Below are positions 1 through 8,612 of a stretch of DNA of 30,822 bases, one piece after another. The DNA comes from Christensenella sp. UBA1385 (GTDB lineage: Bacteria > Bacillota > Clostridia > Christensenellales > Aristaeellaceae), in the NCBI GenBank assembly GCA_002305755.1, contig DBQV01000002.1, positions 1 to 30,822 on the forward strand, given 5' to 3'. Under the pieces are notes generated by a model, which saw only the letters and a list, made by a program, of their open reading frames with translations, searched no databases and had not been told where the DNA came from. Within the stretch, counting starts at the first letter, position 1; every line of letters begins with the position of its first letter. Both the position numbers and the translations under genes were made by a program.

Positions 1-22
1 TAGGTCGCTGCCGGTCCTCCAC

Positions 23-53
23 AAGGCACTCCCCCTGACGGGGAGTGCTTTTT
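23..53 (+). terminator. Rho-independent terminator of an upstream transcript
   Basis: A 9-bp perfect stem (26-34 GCACTCCCC with 40-48) closes a 5-base loop and is followed by TTTTT at 49-53. It must end whatever gene lies left of the window. The 22 bases before it carry no readable reading frame and could be the tail of a structural RNA gene, which I cannot identify. Confidence 0.85.
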
Positions 54-100
54 GGCATGAGGCTGTCAGGATGGGGAGGCCTCGCCGGGTAAAATGACAT

Positions 101-128
101 TTGCAAGTGCTGCAAACTGTGGTAAGAT
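101..128 (+). promoter_or_regulatory. Candidate sigma-A promoter for the RseC-type gene
   Basis: TTGCAA at 101-106 and TAAGAT at 123-128 are separated by 16 bases. The pair lies between the upstream terminator and the gene. It argues that translation starts at ATG 151 and not at the in-frame ATG 94, which lies before the promoter. Confidence 0.5.
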
Positions 129-150
129 AGGATTCAAACAGGAGAGGATT

Positions 151-597
151 ATGATACGTATAGGTACGGTTATAGGTAAAGATGATCAGGGCTTGCGCGT
201 GTGCTTTGACAAGATGGGCGCGTGTGCGGGCTGCAATGGCTGTGCGCAGGGTCAGCAAAAGACGGAAGTAGTGGTGCGCGGCGGCCAGGCCGAGGTAGGC
301 GACCGCGTGAGCGTGAGCATGCCCGAGGGCAAGCTGCTCAAGCTGTCCATGCTGGTTTATGTGTTCCCGCTCGTGGCCCTGATACTGGGCCTGATCATAG
401 GCAGCCTGGCGGCGCCCGGCAACGAAACGGTGATGCTGCTGCTCGGCCTTGCGCTGATGGCGCTCAGCTTTGCCTTCGTCAAGATTTTGGATAGCAAGGT
501 GGGGCAGAAGGCCGGGTGGCATCCGGAGATTGTGGCAGTCAACCCTGAGATCGAGGAGCAGGACAGCTTTCTCTGCGCTGAAATGAGAAAGCGCTGA
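151..597 (+). CDS. SoxR-reducing system RseC-family membrane protein
   Basis: The 148-residue protein has an N-terminal cytoplasmic segment with the cysteine cluster CAGCNGC (Cys25, Cys28, Cys31), then two predicted membrane helices at about 64-88 and 93-113 and a short charged tail. This layout is that of RseC/MucC proteins, which in Proteobacteria act with Rnf complexes on SoxR reduction or on sigma-E signalling. In Clostridia the family's role is not well defined. AGGAGAGG at 140-147 precedes ATG 151. An upstream in-frame ATG at 94 was rejected because a good promoter lies between the two. It is followed after 65 bases by the RNase J gene; no rnf genes are in the window. The family call is fairly secure; the function is open. 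Confidence 0.82.
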   Translation: MIRIGTVIGKDDQGLRVCFDKMGACAGCNGCAQGQQKTEVVVRGGQAEVGDRVSVSMPEGKLLKLSMLVYVFPLVALILGLIIGSLAAPGNETVMLLLGLALMALSFAFVKILDSKVGQKAGWHPEIVAVNPEIEEQDSFLCAEMRKR

Positions 598-662
598 CGG
601 TCAAGCATTGATTTTGGCAGCTGTGTGATCGGCTGACTATATAGAGAATAGAGGAGATGTTT

Positions 663-2327
663 GTGACAAGTAGACCAAAACTGAAAATTATTCCCCTTGG
701 CGGCATAGATGAGATCGGAAAAAACATCACCGCCCTTGAGTGCGAGGGTGACCTGGTGGTCATTGACTGCGGCTCGACCTTTCCGAAGGAGGATATGCTG
801 GGCATCGATCTTGTGATCCCTGACATCAGCTATCTGGACGCGAATCGGGACAGAGTGCGGGGCTATGTCTTTACTCACGGCCACGAAGATCATATCGGCG
901 CAACGCCTTACATTCTGTCCAAAGTGCCCGCACCCATCTTCGGCTCGCGCATGACCATGGCCCTGATCAGCGGCAAGCTGAAGGAGCACCGTGTAACCGG
1001 CATCGAAATGAATACCGTGGAGCCGAGGCAGGTGATCCAGCTGGGCTGTTTTACGATCCAGTTCGTCCGCGTCAACCACTCCATCGCCGGCGCCTACGCC
1101 CTGATCATTACTACGCCAGCGGGTACCATCATCCATTCGGGTGACTTCAAGATTGACTATACGCCTTCGGAAGGCCGGGTGACTGATCTTGGCGCGCTGG
1201 CCGCGGCGGGAGAGGCCGGCGTGATGGCCCTGCTGTGCGAGAGCACCAATGTGGAGCGCCCTGGCTACAGCATGTCCGAACGTAAGGTAGCCCAGACCTT
1301 TGTGGACCAGATCAGCACGGCGACCGGCCGCGTGATCATCGCCATGTTCGCCAGCAACGTGAACCGCGTGCAGCAGGTAGTAAACTGCGCGCTGCAGTAC
1401 GGCAGGAAGATCTGCTTCGTCGGCCGCAGCATGGTGAACGTATCCACGGTGGCCATGGATCTGGGCCTGCTCGAAATCCCGCGCGATTCGCTGCTGGAAC
1501 TGGATGACATCCCCAACTATCGGGACGATCAGGTCCTCGTGCTCACCACAGGCTCTCAGGGCGAGCCCATGAGCGGCCTGACACGAATGGCCTTTTCCGA
1601 GCACCGCAAGCTGCAGATCAAATCCACCGATAAGGTGATCATGTCCTCTTCGCCCATTCCCGGGAATGAGATCTATGTATCCCGCGTGATCAACCAGCTT
1701 TACCGCTGCGGCGCGGAGGTGATCTATGACGCCATGGCGGACGTGCATGCCTCCGGCCACGCCTTCCAGGAAGAGCTGAAGCTGATGCACGCGCTGGTCA
1801 AGCCGGAGTTTTTCATCCCGGTTCACGGCGAGTACAGGATGCTGTGGCAGCACGCGGAGCTGGCCGAGAGCATGGGCATGCCGCGCGAAAACATCATACT
1901 GCCTGAGAACGGCCAGGTGATCGAGATCAGCCCGGGCAGCGTGGCGCTGTCGGGCATCGTACCCACCGGCAGCGTGCTGGTGGATGGCCTTGGCATTGGC
2001 GATGTGGGCAACGTGGTGCTGCGCGACCGCAAGCACCTTTCACAGGATGGCCTGATCATCGTGGCCATGGCCTTTGACCGCACCAACGGCGTGCTGGTCT
2101 CCGGGCCGGATGTGATCTCACGGGGCTTTGTGTACGTCAAGGAGAATGAGGACATCATAGAGGGCATCCGCGAGGTGGTGCGCAGGATCATAGGCTCCTA
2201 TGAACGTATAGAAGGCAGCGATTGGCCCAGCATTAAAAACCGCATCAAGGATGAGCTGCGCCGCTTCATCTTCGATAAGATCAAGAGAAACCCGATGATA
2301 CTGCCCGTCATTGTTGATTTGGGCTGA
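663..2327 (+). CDS. rnj: Ribonuclease J
   Basis: RNase J is a 5'-3' exonuclease and endonuclease of the metallo-beta-lactamase/beta-CASP fold, central to mRNA decay and rRNA maturation in Bacillota. The 554-residue product has the full family length. The metal-binding motif HGHEDH sits at about residues 72-77, with later family motifs NHSIAGAYAL, IHSGDFKID and PVHGEYRM in the expected order, and a C-terminal domain ending in an acid/basic mix. GAGGAG (651-656) directly abuts ATG 657 but is six bases from GTG 663, so I prefer GTG 663; the difference is two residues. A terminator follows at 2343. All catalytic residues I can recognise are intact. Confidence 0.96.
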   Translation: MTSRPKLKIIPLGGIDEIGKNITALECEGDLVVIDCGSTFPKEDMLGIDLVIPDISYLDANRDRVRGYVFTHGHEDHIGATPYILSKVPAPIFGSRMTMALISGKLKEHRVTGIEMNTVEPRQVIQLGCFTIQFVRVNHSIAGAYALIITTPAGTIIHSGDFKIDYTPSEGRVTDLGALAAAGEAGVMALLCESTNVERPGYSMSERKVAQTFVDQISTATGRVIIAMFASNVNRVQQVVNCALQYGRKICFVGRSMVNVSTVAMDLGLLEIPRDSLLELDDIPNYRDDQVLVLTTGSQGEPMSGLTRMAFSEHRKLQIKSTDKVIMSSSPIPGNEIYVSRVINQLYRCGAEVIYDAMADVHASGHAFQEELKLMHALVKPEFFIPVHGEYRMLWQHAELAESMGMPRENIILPENGQVIEISPGSVALSGIVPTGSVLVDGLGIGDVGNVVLRDRKHLSQDGLIIVAMAFDRTNGVLVSGPDVISRGFVYVKENEDIIEGIREVVRRIIGSYERIEGSDWPSIKNRIKDELRRFIFDKIKRNPMILPVIVDLG

Positions 2328-2342
2328 AAAATGTTGTACTCT

Positions 2343-2367
2343 GGGGCCAGGCAAGGCCCCTTTTTCT
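2343..2367 (+). terminator. Terminator after RNase J
   Basis: GGGGCC (2343-2348) pairs with GGCCCC (2355-2360) across a six-base loop, followed by TTTTTCTT. It sits 15 bases after the RNase J stop and just before the ribosome binding site of the next gene, so it may act as a partial terminator inside one longer operon. Confidence 0.75.
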
Positions 2368-2388
2368 TGCCTTTTCATGGGAGGCTCT

Positions 2389-2736
2389 ATGGATTATTCG
2401 ATTGCTCACAGCCTGGCCAGGCAGATAGAAGACAGCGAAGAATGCCGCGAGTATAAGCGGCTGAAGGACATCGTGGACCAGAGCGAGACCACCAGGGCCC
2501 TCCTGAAGGAATATAAGCGCCTTCAGGTGCTGCTGCAGGTGGCTGCGATGAACCACAGCTCTATGCCCTCCGAAGACATGAACCGTTTCTCTCAGATCTC
2601 GTCCCTGCTGTACGCGGGCACGGATACCTCCGCCTATCTGCTGGCTGAAATGCGCCTGCAGCAGGCCATGGCGGATATTTTCGGTATATTGACCAGGGCG
2701 GCCGGGCTCAGCATGGAGCTGCCCGGTGTGCAGTAG
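2389..2736 (+). CDS. YlbF/YmcA-family protein
   Basis: This 115-residue, almost wholly helical protein matches the YlbF/YmcA (Com_YlbF) family. In Bacillus subtilis the related YlbF-YmcA-YaaT complex binds RNase Y and influences mRNA processing, competence and sporulation. Visible signs are the N-terminal stretch with DSEECREYKRLK, the ALLKEYKRLQ helix and a C-terminal helix ending near GILTRAAGL. GGGAGG at 2379-2384 is four bases before ATG 2389. Its position directly after RNase J fits a role in RNA turnover, although the intervening terminator may separate their expression. The first residues of the longer in-frame frame (from 2311) overlap the terminator and were discarded. Confidence 0.85.
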   Translation: MDYSIAHSLARQIEDSEECREYKRLKDIVDQSETTRALLKEYKRLQVLLQVAAMNHSSMPSEDMNRFSQISSLLYAGTDTSAYLLAEMRLQQAMADIFGILTRAAGLSMELPGVQ

Positions 2737-2744
2737 GGCACAGT

Positions 2745-3941
2745 ATGTCAAGACGCAGACGGCAGAACCTTGACTATACCTATGCCGACCTTGAGAAGGA
2801 GAGGGAGTACGGCCTGTTTTGGTATTCCTGGCTGTGGCATATCCTTCGACCCTTGCTGATCGGCGCGGGCGCGCTGATCCTTACGCTTGGCATACTCAGT
2901 TACGGATGGCGCAAGGTGAGCGAGCGCTATATCGATCCGGTGAACGCCGCGGATCAGACTGAGATCAGCTTCGTGGTGCAGTCGGGCGACAGCCTGACCC
3001 GTGTGGCCGGCAACCTGAAGGCGCAGAACCTGATCCGAAACAAATCGGTGTTTAAGTATTATGCCGATTTCGCCGGCTTTGGCCAGAAGATACAGGCGGG
3101 GGAATACAAGCTGCGGCGCAGCATGACCATCGCGGAGATCGCGGATCAGCTGGCGCAGGGCGACGGCAAACCGCTGGTGCGGACCATCACCATCATTCCG
3201 GGTTGGACGGTGGAAAACATCGCACAGTACCTGGTACAGGAAAAGGTGCTGGCCAGCGCCGATCTATTTTTGCAGAAAGCGAAGACCGGCAGCGATTATG
3301 CCGCCTATTACTATGTGGCCGACATTCTGAGTCAGCCTGCTTCCGTGCAGCGCAAGTATATGCTGGAAGGCTACCTGGCGGCGAACACCTACGAGATATA
3401 TACCAGTGCCAACGAGGATGATATCATCAAGAAGCTGCTTTCACAAACCGAAGGAATGTATCCTGATGCCTACCACCAGCGCGCGGAAGAGCTGGGTATG
3501 ACCATGGATCAGGTGCTCACGCTGGCTTCCATCATCGAGAAGGAGGCCAAGACGGCCGACTTCGCGCGCGTGTCCGCCGTGTTTCACAACCGCGTCCGTC
3601 AAAACATGCCGCTGGGCAGCGATGTGACTGTGAAATACGTTACCGGCAGCAGCCGTATGGCGCTCAGCGCGCAGGATCTGGACGTCAGCTCCCCCTACAA
3701 TACATATAAGGTGAAGGGGCTGCCTCCTGGCCCAATCTGCTCGCCTTCGCCCAAGGCGGTGGAGGCGGCGCTTTATCCGGATGAGAGCTTTATCAGCGAA
3801 AACTATCTCTACTTCTGCTCGAAGAATCCGGATACGGGCGAGCTGCACTTCTCAAAGACCCTCGCCGAGCACGAGCAGGCGGTCAGCATCTATCGGCCGC
3901 TGTGGGAAGCTTTCGATCAGAGGCGGGGGCAGCAACGATGA
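2745..3941 (+). CDS. mltG: Endolytic peptidoglycan transglycosylase MltG
   Basis: MltG cleaves nascent glycan strands at the outer face of the membrane and is thought to release or terminate new peptidoglycan chains. The 398-residue protein has a basic cytoplasmic start (SRRRRQ), one membrane helix at about 36-53, a LysM-like region at about 74-140 and the YceG catalytic domain. The catalytic glutamate is Glu265 in ASIIEKEA. Other family signatures are LEGYLAANTYEI (208-219) and SPYNTYKVKGLPPGPI (316-331). It starts eight bases after the YlbF-family stop with a weak AGGG ribosome site, consistent with co-transcription. The length is slightly above the E. coli homologue because of the N-terminal cytoplasmic tail. 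Confidence 0.95.
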   Translation: MSRRRRQNLDYTYADLEKEREYGLFWYSWLWHILRPLLIGAGALILTLGILSYGWRKVSERYIDPVNAADQTEISFVVQSGDSLTRVAGNLKAQNLIRNKSVFKYYADFAGFGQKIQAGEYKLRRSMTIAEIADQLAQGDGKPLVRTITIIPGWTVENIAQYLVQEKVLASADLFLQKAKTGSDYAAYYYVADILSQPASVQRKYMLEGYLAANTYEIYTSANEDDIIKKLLSQTEGMYPDAYHQRAEELGMTMDQVLTLASIIEKEAKTADFARVSAVFHNRVRQNMPLGSDVTVKYVTGSSRMALSAQDLDVSSPYNTYKVKGLPPGPICSPSPKAVEAALYPDESFISENYLYFCSKNPDTGELHFSKTLAEHEQAVSIYRPLWEAFDQRRGQQR

Positions 3942-4014
3942 TAAGTCCGGTATAGCCAAACACGGATGATTATGCTAAAATATATTGGATTTGATTGAAT
4001 TTGGAGGGGAAAAG

Positions 4015-5082
4015 GTGGATAGAACCGATAGGCTTCTGAGAAGAGCCGGGCTTGCCGCCGGAGAGGGCATACTGATCCACAAGCCGTCCAACATGTTTTA
4101 CCTGAGCGGCTACACGGGCGAGGGGCTGCTGCTCGTCGCGCGCGGCATCAAGGCGGTTGTGACCGATTCCCGCTATACCGAGCAGGCTGGCCGCCAGGCG
4201 CCGGGCTTTGAAGTGCACACCATCGAGACCGGTGTCAGCCATGCCGCGCTGGCCGCGGGTCTGTGCGAAAAGCTGGGCATCAAGGCCCTCAGGTATGAGG
4301 ACGATTGCCTTACCGTGAAGGCCTTTGCATCCATGCAGGCGGCCATGCCGGGCATCAGTTTCTCCTCGCTCGGCAACATCCCCGAAGCGATGCGCGTCAT
4401 CAAGGACGATCAGGAGCTGGCCCTGATGGACAAGGCCTGCGCCATCTCCTGTGAAGCGTTCGACTATATACTTGGGTACATCAAGCCCGGCCTCAGTGAA
4501 AAGCAGATCGAGCTGGCGCTCAATTTCAAGATGTATGAGCTGGGCGCGGACGCGCTGGCTTTTGATACCATCGTGGCGTCCGGCCCCAACGGTTCACTCC
4601 CTCACGCCATCCCCGGCGAGCGCAGGGTGGAAGCGGGGGACATGATCACGCTGGATTTCGGCGCAAAATATCGCGGCTACTGCGCGGATATGACCCGCAC
4701 GGTGGCGGTGGGCGAGCCGGATAAGAAGATGCGCGAGATTTACGGCATCGTGCTGGAGGCGCAGATCGCTTCGCAGGAGGCGCTCGCCCCCGGCAGGGAC
4801 TGCGCTGAGGTGGACGGCATCGCGCGCGGCCTGATCGCAAAGGCGGGCTACGGCCAGTACTTCGGGCATGGCCTGGGGCATTCCTTGGGCATCGACGTGC
4901 ACGAGAACCCGCGCCTTTCCCCGGTATCCAAGGACAGACTTGAAAAGAACCTTGTGATCACCGTGGAACCCGGCATCTACGTGCCCGGGCTTGGCGGCGT
5001 CAGGATAGAGAACTCCTGCGTCATCACGGACACTTCTTCCAGATCCTTGGTCAATGCGCCAAGAGAACTGATCATTTTATAA
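4015..5082 (+). CDS. M24-family metallopeptidase, Xaa-Pro aminopeptidase/dipeptidase type
   Basis: The 355-residue protein has the two-domain pita-bread layout of M24B peptidases that remove residues before proline: a creatinase-like N-terminal domain (about 1-125) and the catalytic domain. All five metal ligands are present: Asp214 (LDFG), Asp225 (CADMTRT), His289 (GHGLGHSLG), Glu318 (VEPG) and Glu332 (RIENS); His197 is in the PHAIPG loop. GTG 4015 is chosen because GGAGGGG at 4003-4009 is five bases upstream; a longer in-frame TTG start at 3985 would place that site inside the gene. It lies just before efp, as in many Bacillota (yqhT-efp in B. subtilis), linking proline-peptide turnover with polyproline translation. 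Aminopeptidase versus dipeptidase cannot be settled here. Confidence 0.93.
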   Translation: MDRTDRLLRRAGLAAGEGILIHKPSNMFYLSGYTGEGLLLVARGIKAVVTDSRYTEQAGRQAPGFEVHTIETGVSHAALAAGLCEKLGIKALRYEDDCLTVKAFASMQAAMPGISFSSLGNIPEAMRVIKDDQELALMDKACAISCEAFDYILGYIKPGLSEKQIELALNFKMYELGADALAFDTIVASGPNGSLPHAIPGERRVEAGDMITLDFGAKYRGYCADMTRTVAVGEPDKKMREIYGIVLEAQIASQEALAPGRDCAEVDGIARGLIAKAGYGQYFGHGLGHSLGIDVHENPRLSPVSKDRLEKNLVITVEPGIYVPGLGGVRIENSCVITDTSSRSLVNAPRELIIL

Positions 5083-5115
5083 GGGCACAGGCCCGGAATT
5101 TAGCGGAGGGATTTT

Positions 5116-5673
5116 ATGATTGTAGCAGGAGATTTCAAAAAGGGCATCACGGTTGAGTTTGACGGAGGCGTGTGGACGATCGTCGACTTTCAGCACGTCA
5201 AGCCGGGCAAGGGCGCGGCCTTTGTACGTACCACCATCAAAAATGTCATGACGGGCGCCGTGGTCGAGCGCACCTTCAACCCCACCGACAAGATGCCCCG
5301 CGCGCACATCGAGACCAAGGAAATGGAATACCTCTACAACGATGGCGAACTGTACTACTTCATGGATCCTGAAACCTATGAGCAGATCCCGCTGAACTAT
5401 GAGAAGGTGGAGGAGGCCATCAAGTTCGTCAAGGAAAACACGCCGGTCAATATCCGCTATTTCAACGGCGAGCCCTTCTCCGTAGAGGCCCCCAACTTTG
5501 TGGAGCTGGCCGTGGTCAACACCGAGCCCGGCTTCAAGGGAGACACGGCCTCCAACACCTACAAGCCCGCCACGCTGGAAACCGGCTTCACAGTGAAGGT
5601 GCCCCTGTTCATCAACAACGGTGATGTACTGAAGATCGATACCCGCACGGGAGAATACCTTTCCAGAGCCTGA
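5116..5673 (+). CDS. efp: Translation elongation factor P
   Basis: EF-P binds ribosomes stalled on consecutive prolines and restores peptide-bond formation. The 185-residue protein has the usual length and three beta-barrel domains: KOW-like (1-64), the central OB domain and the C-terminal OB domain ending in GEYLSRA. The loop that reaches the peptidyl-transferase centre reads KPGKGAAF, with Lys32 as the potentially modified residue. GGAGGG at 5104-5109 precedes ATG 5116 by six bases. No modification enzyme (EpmA or EarP type) is in the window; Lys at the tip is compatible with a lysine-type or no modification. Confidence 0.98.
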   Translation: MIVAGDFKKGITVEFDGGVWTIVDFQHVKPGKGAAFVRTTIKNVMTGAVVERTFNPTDKMPRAHIETKEMEYLYNDGELYYFMDPETYEQIPLNYEKVEEAIKFVKENTPVNIRYFNGEPFSVEAPNFVELAVVNTEPGFKGDTASNTYKPATLETGFTVKVPLFINNGDVLKIDTRTGEYLSRA

Positions 5674-5700
5674 TCCCGCGAATAAAACAAGGAGGGTCAC

Positions 5701-6153
5701 ATGGACAAGTTAACGGACAAGGTCGCCTACCTGCTGGGCCTTGCTGAAGGCATGAAACTGAGCGAGGACGTGCCCGAGCAGAAGCTGATGCTGAAGATGC
5801 TTGACGTGATGCGTGAATTCGCTGAGCATGCCGAGGAGCTGCGCCATGATCATGACGATCTGGCCGAGTATGTCGGCAACATCGATGAGGATCTTGAAGA
5901 AGTGGAAGCCGCCCTCTTTGATGAAGATGAGGAAGGCGAGGAATGCGGCTGCGGCCATGACCACGGTGAAGAACCGCTGGAGGGGGAGATGGAGTACGAG
6001 TGCCCCCACTGCGGCTACGAGACCAAATTTGACCTGGCCGACTTCGATTTTGAGGAAGACTATCTCTGTCCCCAGTGCGGCAAGCCCTTCTTTCCTGAAA
6101 GCGAAGACGATGAGGACGAGGAGAACGAGGAGGAGACCGAGGAGCGGGAGTGA
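5701..6153 (+). CDS. CD1247-type acidic zinc-ribbon protein
   Basis: The 150-residue protein has a helical N-terminal domain (about 1-75, starting MDKLTDKVAYLLGLAEGM) and a central Cys/His segment (ECGCGHDHG, about 81-89). A zinc ribbon follows, with CPHCGY (101-106) and CPQCGK (about 122-127). The tail is very acidic, with runs of Glu and Asp. It matches proteins named after C. difficile CD1247, found next to efp in many Clostridia and of unknown function. The zinc ribbon plus acidic tail suggests a transcription- or ribosome-associated partner (inference). AAGGAGGG ends a few bases before ATG 5701, and a strong terminator follows at 6172. Confidence 0.85.
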   Translation: MDKLTDKVAYLLGLAEGMKLSEDVPEQKLMLKMLDVMREFAEHAEELRHDHDDLAEYVGNIDEDLEEVEAALFDEDEEGEECGCGHDHGEEPLEGEMEYECPHCGYETKFDLADFDFEEDYLCPQCGKPFFPESEDDEDEENEEETEERE

Positions 6154-6171
6154 TCGGCCGTCACTCTTCTT

Positions 6172-6207
6172 AAGAGGCTGCTACGACTTGTAGCGGCCTC
6201 TTTTCTT
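6172..6207 (+). terminator. Strong rho-independent terminator
   Basis: An 11-bp stem (6174-6184 with 6190-6200, one G-U pair) closes a five-base loop and is followed by TTTTCTT; AA at 6172-6173 extends the stem into the T-run. It closes the leftmost gene cluster. Confidence 0.92.
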
Positions 6208-6255
6208 ATTCTCGCAAACTGTTGCCTGATTATGACTTTTTGATTGCGTTTTCGC

Positions 6256-6285
6256 TTGATTATTCCTTGCCCAATGATGTAAAAT
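6256..6285 (+). promoter_or_regulatory. Candidate promoter of the two-component operon
   Basis: TTGATT (6256-6261) and TAAAAT (6280-6285) with an 18-base spacer lie between the terminator and the response-regulator gene. The leader to the GTG start is about 45 bases. Confidence 0.45.
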
Positions 6286-6336
6286 ACATGAAGAAACGTC
6301 CGGCCGCGCCGGGCGGAACGGAAGGAATGGAAGCCT

Positions 6337-7032
6337 GTGGCAAAGCGGATATTGCTGGTGGATGACGAGCCCCTGATGATCAAAGGGCTGAAATATACCT
6401 TGGAACAGGATGGCTATGATACCGTCAGCGCCTATGACGGCGAGGAGGCCCTGAAGCTCTTTGCCGAGAACAGCTTTGATATGGTGCTGCTGGACGTCAT
6501 GCTGCCCAAGATGGACGGTATCCAGGTATGCCAGCGTATCCGCGAAACCAGCGATGTGCCCATCATCATGCTGACCGCCAAAGGCGAGGACCTGGACAAG
6601 ATACTTGGCCTTGAGTACGGCGCGGACGACTATATGACCAAGCCGTTCAATATCCTGGAGGTCAAGGCCCGCATCAAGACCATACTGCGCCGCGTGCAGG
6701 GCAGCTCCGTCCAGGAGGATCAGCGGCTGATCAAGGTGCGGGGGCTGGAAGTGAATACCGCTAACCGTTCGGTGACGCTGAACGGGCGTGAGATCCGCCT
6801 GACGGCAAAAGAGTTTGACCTCCTGCAGCTGTTTATCAGCCACCGCGGTCGTGTGTTCAGCCGCGAGGAGATGCTGGACAGCGTCTGGAAGAACGATTAT
6901 TCGGGCGATGCCCGCACGGTGGACGTGCATATCCGAAGGCTGAGGGAGAAGATAGAGCAGAACCCTACCCAGCCGGAGTTTATCTTTACCAAGTGGGGCG
7001 TGGGGTATTACTTTACCGACCGTGATGACTAA
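6337..7032 (+). CDS. OmpR/PhoB-family response regulator
   Basis: The 231-residue regulator has a receiver domain (1-115) with the acidic pair Asp9-Asp10, phosphoacceptor Asp53 (LLDVMLP), Thr80 and Lys102 (TKPF), and a winged-helix DNA-binding domain (about 130-228) containing the RTVDVHIRRLREKI recognition region and WGVGYYF. It is therefore a complete transcription factor switched by phosphorylation. The start is GTG 6337; GAAGGA lies about ten bases upstream. Its last codons overlap the start of the sensor kinase gene, so the pair is translated together. The arrangement resembles PhoP-PhoR and ResD-ResE systems, but the target genes cannot be named from this sequence. Confidence 0.95.
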   Translation: MAKRILLVDDEPLMIKGLKYTLEQDGYDTVSAYDGEEALKLFAENSFDMVLLDVMLPKMDGIQVCQRIRETSDVPIIMLTAKGEDLDKILGLEYGADDYMTKPFNILEVKARIKTILRRVQGSSVQEDQRLIKVRGLEVNTANRSVTLNGREIRLTAKEFDLLQLFISHRGRVFSREEMLDSVWKNDYSGDARTVDVHIRRLREKIEQNPTQPEFIFTKWGVGYYFTDRDD

Positions 7033-8482
7033 GCTCTTTTCAAGCATCCGTTGGAAGGTGCTGCTGGCCTTTTTTCTGATCATCGGGCTGTCCTTCCTTG
7101 TCATGGCGGGTACGCTTACCAATCTGCTGGGAAATTACCTGTTTGAACAACGCATACGCGCCGACCGCGCAGGCCTTGAAAAGCTGGCCGTGCAGGTGGC
7201 GCCTCTTTTAAGCAGGGGTGAGATGACGGCGCTCTCCGAGCGGCTGAACCGCGCGGGCAGCGATCTGTCCGGCCGCCTGCTGCTGCTGGATGCCGACGGC
7301 AAGGTGCAGCTGGACAGTTACCGTGAGGCCCATGGCCAGCGCATCGAGTATCCCGAGGTGGTTTCCATCCTGCTCTTGGGCCAGACGGCGGATTACGGCG
7401 TGCATTCCCTGAAAACCGGGGAAGAGGTAGCGATGGATAATCCGCTCAGCTTTGGCAGAGGGGAAGAGTGGGTCAGCTACTCGACCGCCAGCGTGATCCA
7501 ATCGTCCAAGGTGATCGGCGTGCTGCTGCTCGTCTCTTCCGTGGGGGAGATGATGCGCAATCTCTATACCCTCAGCGACAATCTGGTGCTCATCTTCGTG
7601 GTGGTGGCCGTTGTGGCACTGCTGGCGGGCATGATTTTTTCACGCGTGCTGACGAAGCCCATCGTGACCCTGACCGAGGTGATCGGCCGTATGTCCAAGG
7701 GCGATTTCGCGGCGCGCGTGCCCGAGACCGGATCGGGTGAACTGAAACACCTGGCGACGGCCTTCAACTCTATGTCTGAACGGCTTGAAACGCTGGATCA
7801 ATCCCGTAACGAGTTTGTTTCAAACGCGAGCCACGAGTTGAAGACCCCGCTGGCCACGATGAAAATACTGATCGAGTCGCTGATCTACCAGCCGGACATG
7901 CAGACGGAGCTGCGCACCGAATTCCTGACCGATATCAACGCTGAGATTAACCGCCTGTCGGCTATCGTATCGGACCTGTTGACGCTGGTGCAGGTAGACG
8001 CGCATTCCATGCGCCTTGACCGCGAGAAAATGAGCCTTTCCGCTGTCGCGAAGGAGACGGCGCACAGGCTGGAACCCATGGCGCGGCAGCGGGGACAGAC
8101 CATTGATCTGGCGCTGGAAGACAGCGGCGATATGTATGCCGATAAGTCCAAGCTGCGGCAGGTAGTCTATAATCTGCTTGACAACGCCATCAAATATACC
8201 CAGGAGGGCGGCAGCATCCATCTCAGCGTGACACGCTCGGGCAGGGACATCGTGCTGACTGTGCAGGACAATGGCCCCGGCATCAAAGCCGAACATCTGC
8301 CGCATGTGTTTGACCGTTTTTACAGGGTGGATAAGGCCAGAAGCCGGGACAGCGGCGGCACGGGCCTCGGGCTGTCGATCGTGCGGCAGATCGTGCTGCT
8401 GCACGGCGGCAACATTCGCGCCGAGAGCGAAGAAGGCAAGGGCAGCAGATTTGTCGTGGAGCTGCCGGTCCATAAAGGGTGA
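7025..8482 (+). CDS. Sensor histidine kinase, partner of the upstream regulator
   Basis: The 485-residue membrane kinase has two membrane helices (about 12-34 and 186-207) bracketing an extracytoplasmic sensor domain of roughly 150 residues. A HAMP segment follows (about 208-260). The HisKA motif NASHELKTP holds phosphoacceptor His270, and the HATPase domain has N box NLLDNAI (383-389), G1 DNGPG (416-420) and G2 GGTGLGL (444-450). The gene overlaps the regulator by eight bases (or eleven if GTG 7022 is used). The sensor domain shows no ligand motif I recognise. The 130 bases after the stop hold no convincing terminator although the next gene converges on it. Confidence 0.95.
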   Translation: MTKLFSSIRWKVLLAFFLIIGLSFLVMAGTLTNLLGNYLFEQRIRADRAGLEKLAVQVAPLLSRGEMTALSERLNRAGSDLSGRLLLLDADGKVQLDSYREAHGQRIEYPEVVSILLLGQTADYGVHSLKTGEEVAMDNPLSFGRGEEWVSYSTASVIQSSKVIGVLLLVSSVGEMMRNLYTLSDNLVLIFVVVAVVALLAGMIFSRVLTKPIVTLTEVIGRMSKGDFAARVPETGSGELKHLATAFNSMSERLETLDQSRNEFVSNASHELKTPLATMKILIESLIYQPDMQTELRTEFLTDINAEINRLSAIVSDLLTLVQVDAHSMRLDREKMSLSAVAKETAHRLEPMARQRGQTIDLALEDSGDMYADKSKLRQVVYNLLDNAIKYTQEGGSIHLSVTRSGRDIVLTVQDNGPGIKAEHLPHVFDRFYRVDKARSRDSGGTGLGLSIVRQIVLLHGGNIRAESEEGKGSRFVVELPVHKG

Positions 8483-8612
8483 GGCCGCTCTTCAATAAAG
8501 CCATCGCTATCTGTGGCGGTTTCGCAGATCCGCCGCTGACCTGATCGGTCGGCACGGAGGCGCCGCGCTCTCTTTTGCTTGGCGGTAAGCGGCCGGATGG
8601 GTGTGATCGCTG

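Noticed and set aside
357..2036. Long minus-strand reading frame opposite RNase J
   Set aside because: It is an antisense shadow: His-rich low-complexity translation, no ribosome site, and the plus-strand frame encodes an intact RNase J.
2311..2340. Promoter for the YlbF-family gene (TTGTTG, 18 bases, TGTACT)
   Set aside because: The terminator hairpin follows directly after it, so a transcript from here would be ended at once; the match is also weak.
8483..8612. Terminator between the convergent kinase and triple GerMN genes
   Set aside because: Only short imperfect stems (about five pairs) without T-runs; nothing I would call a terminator.
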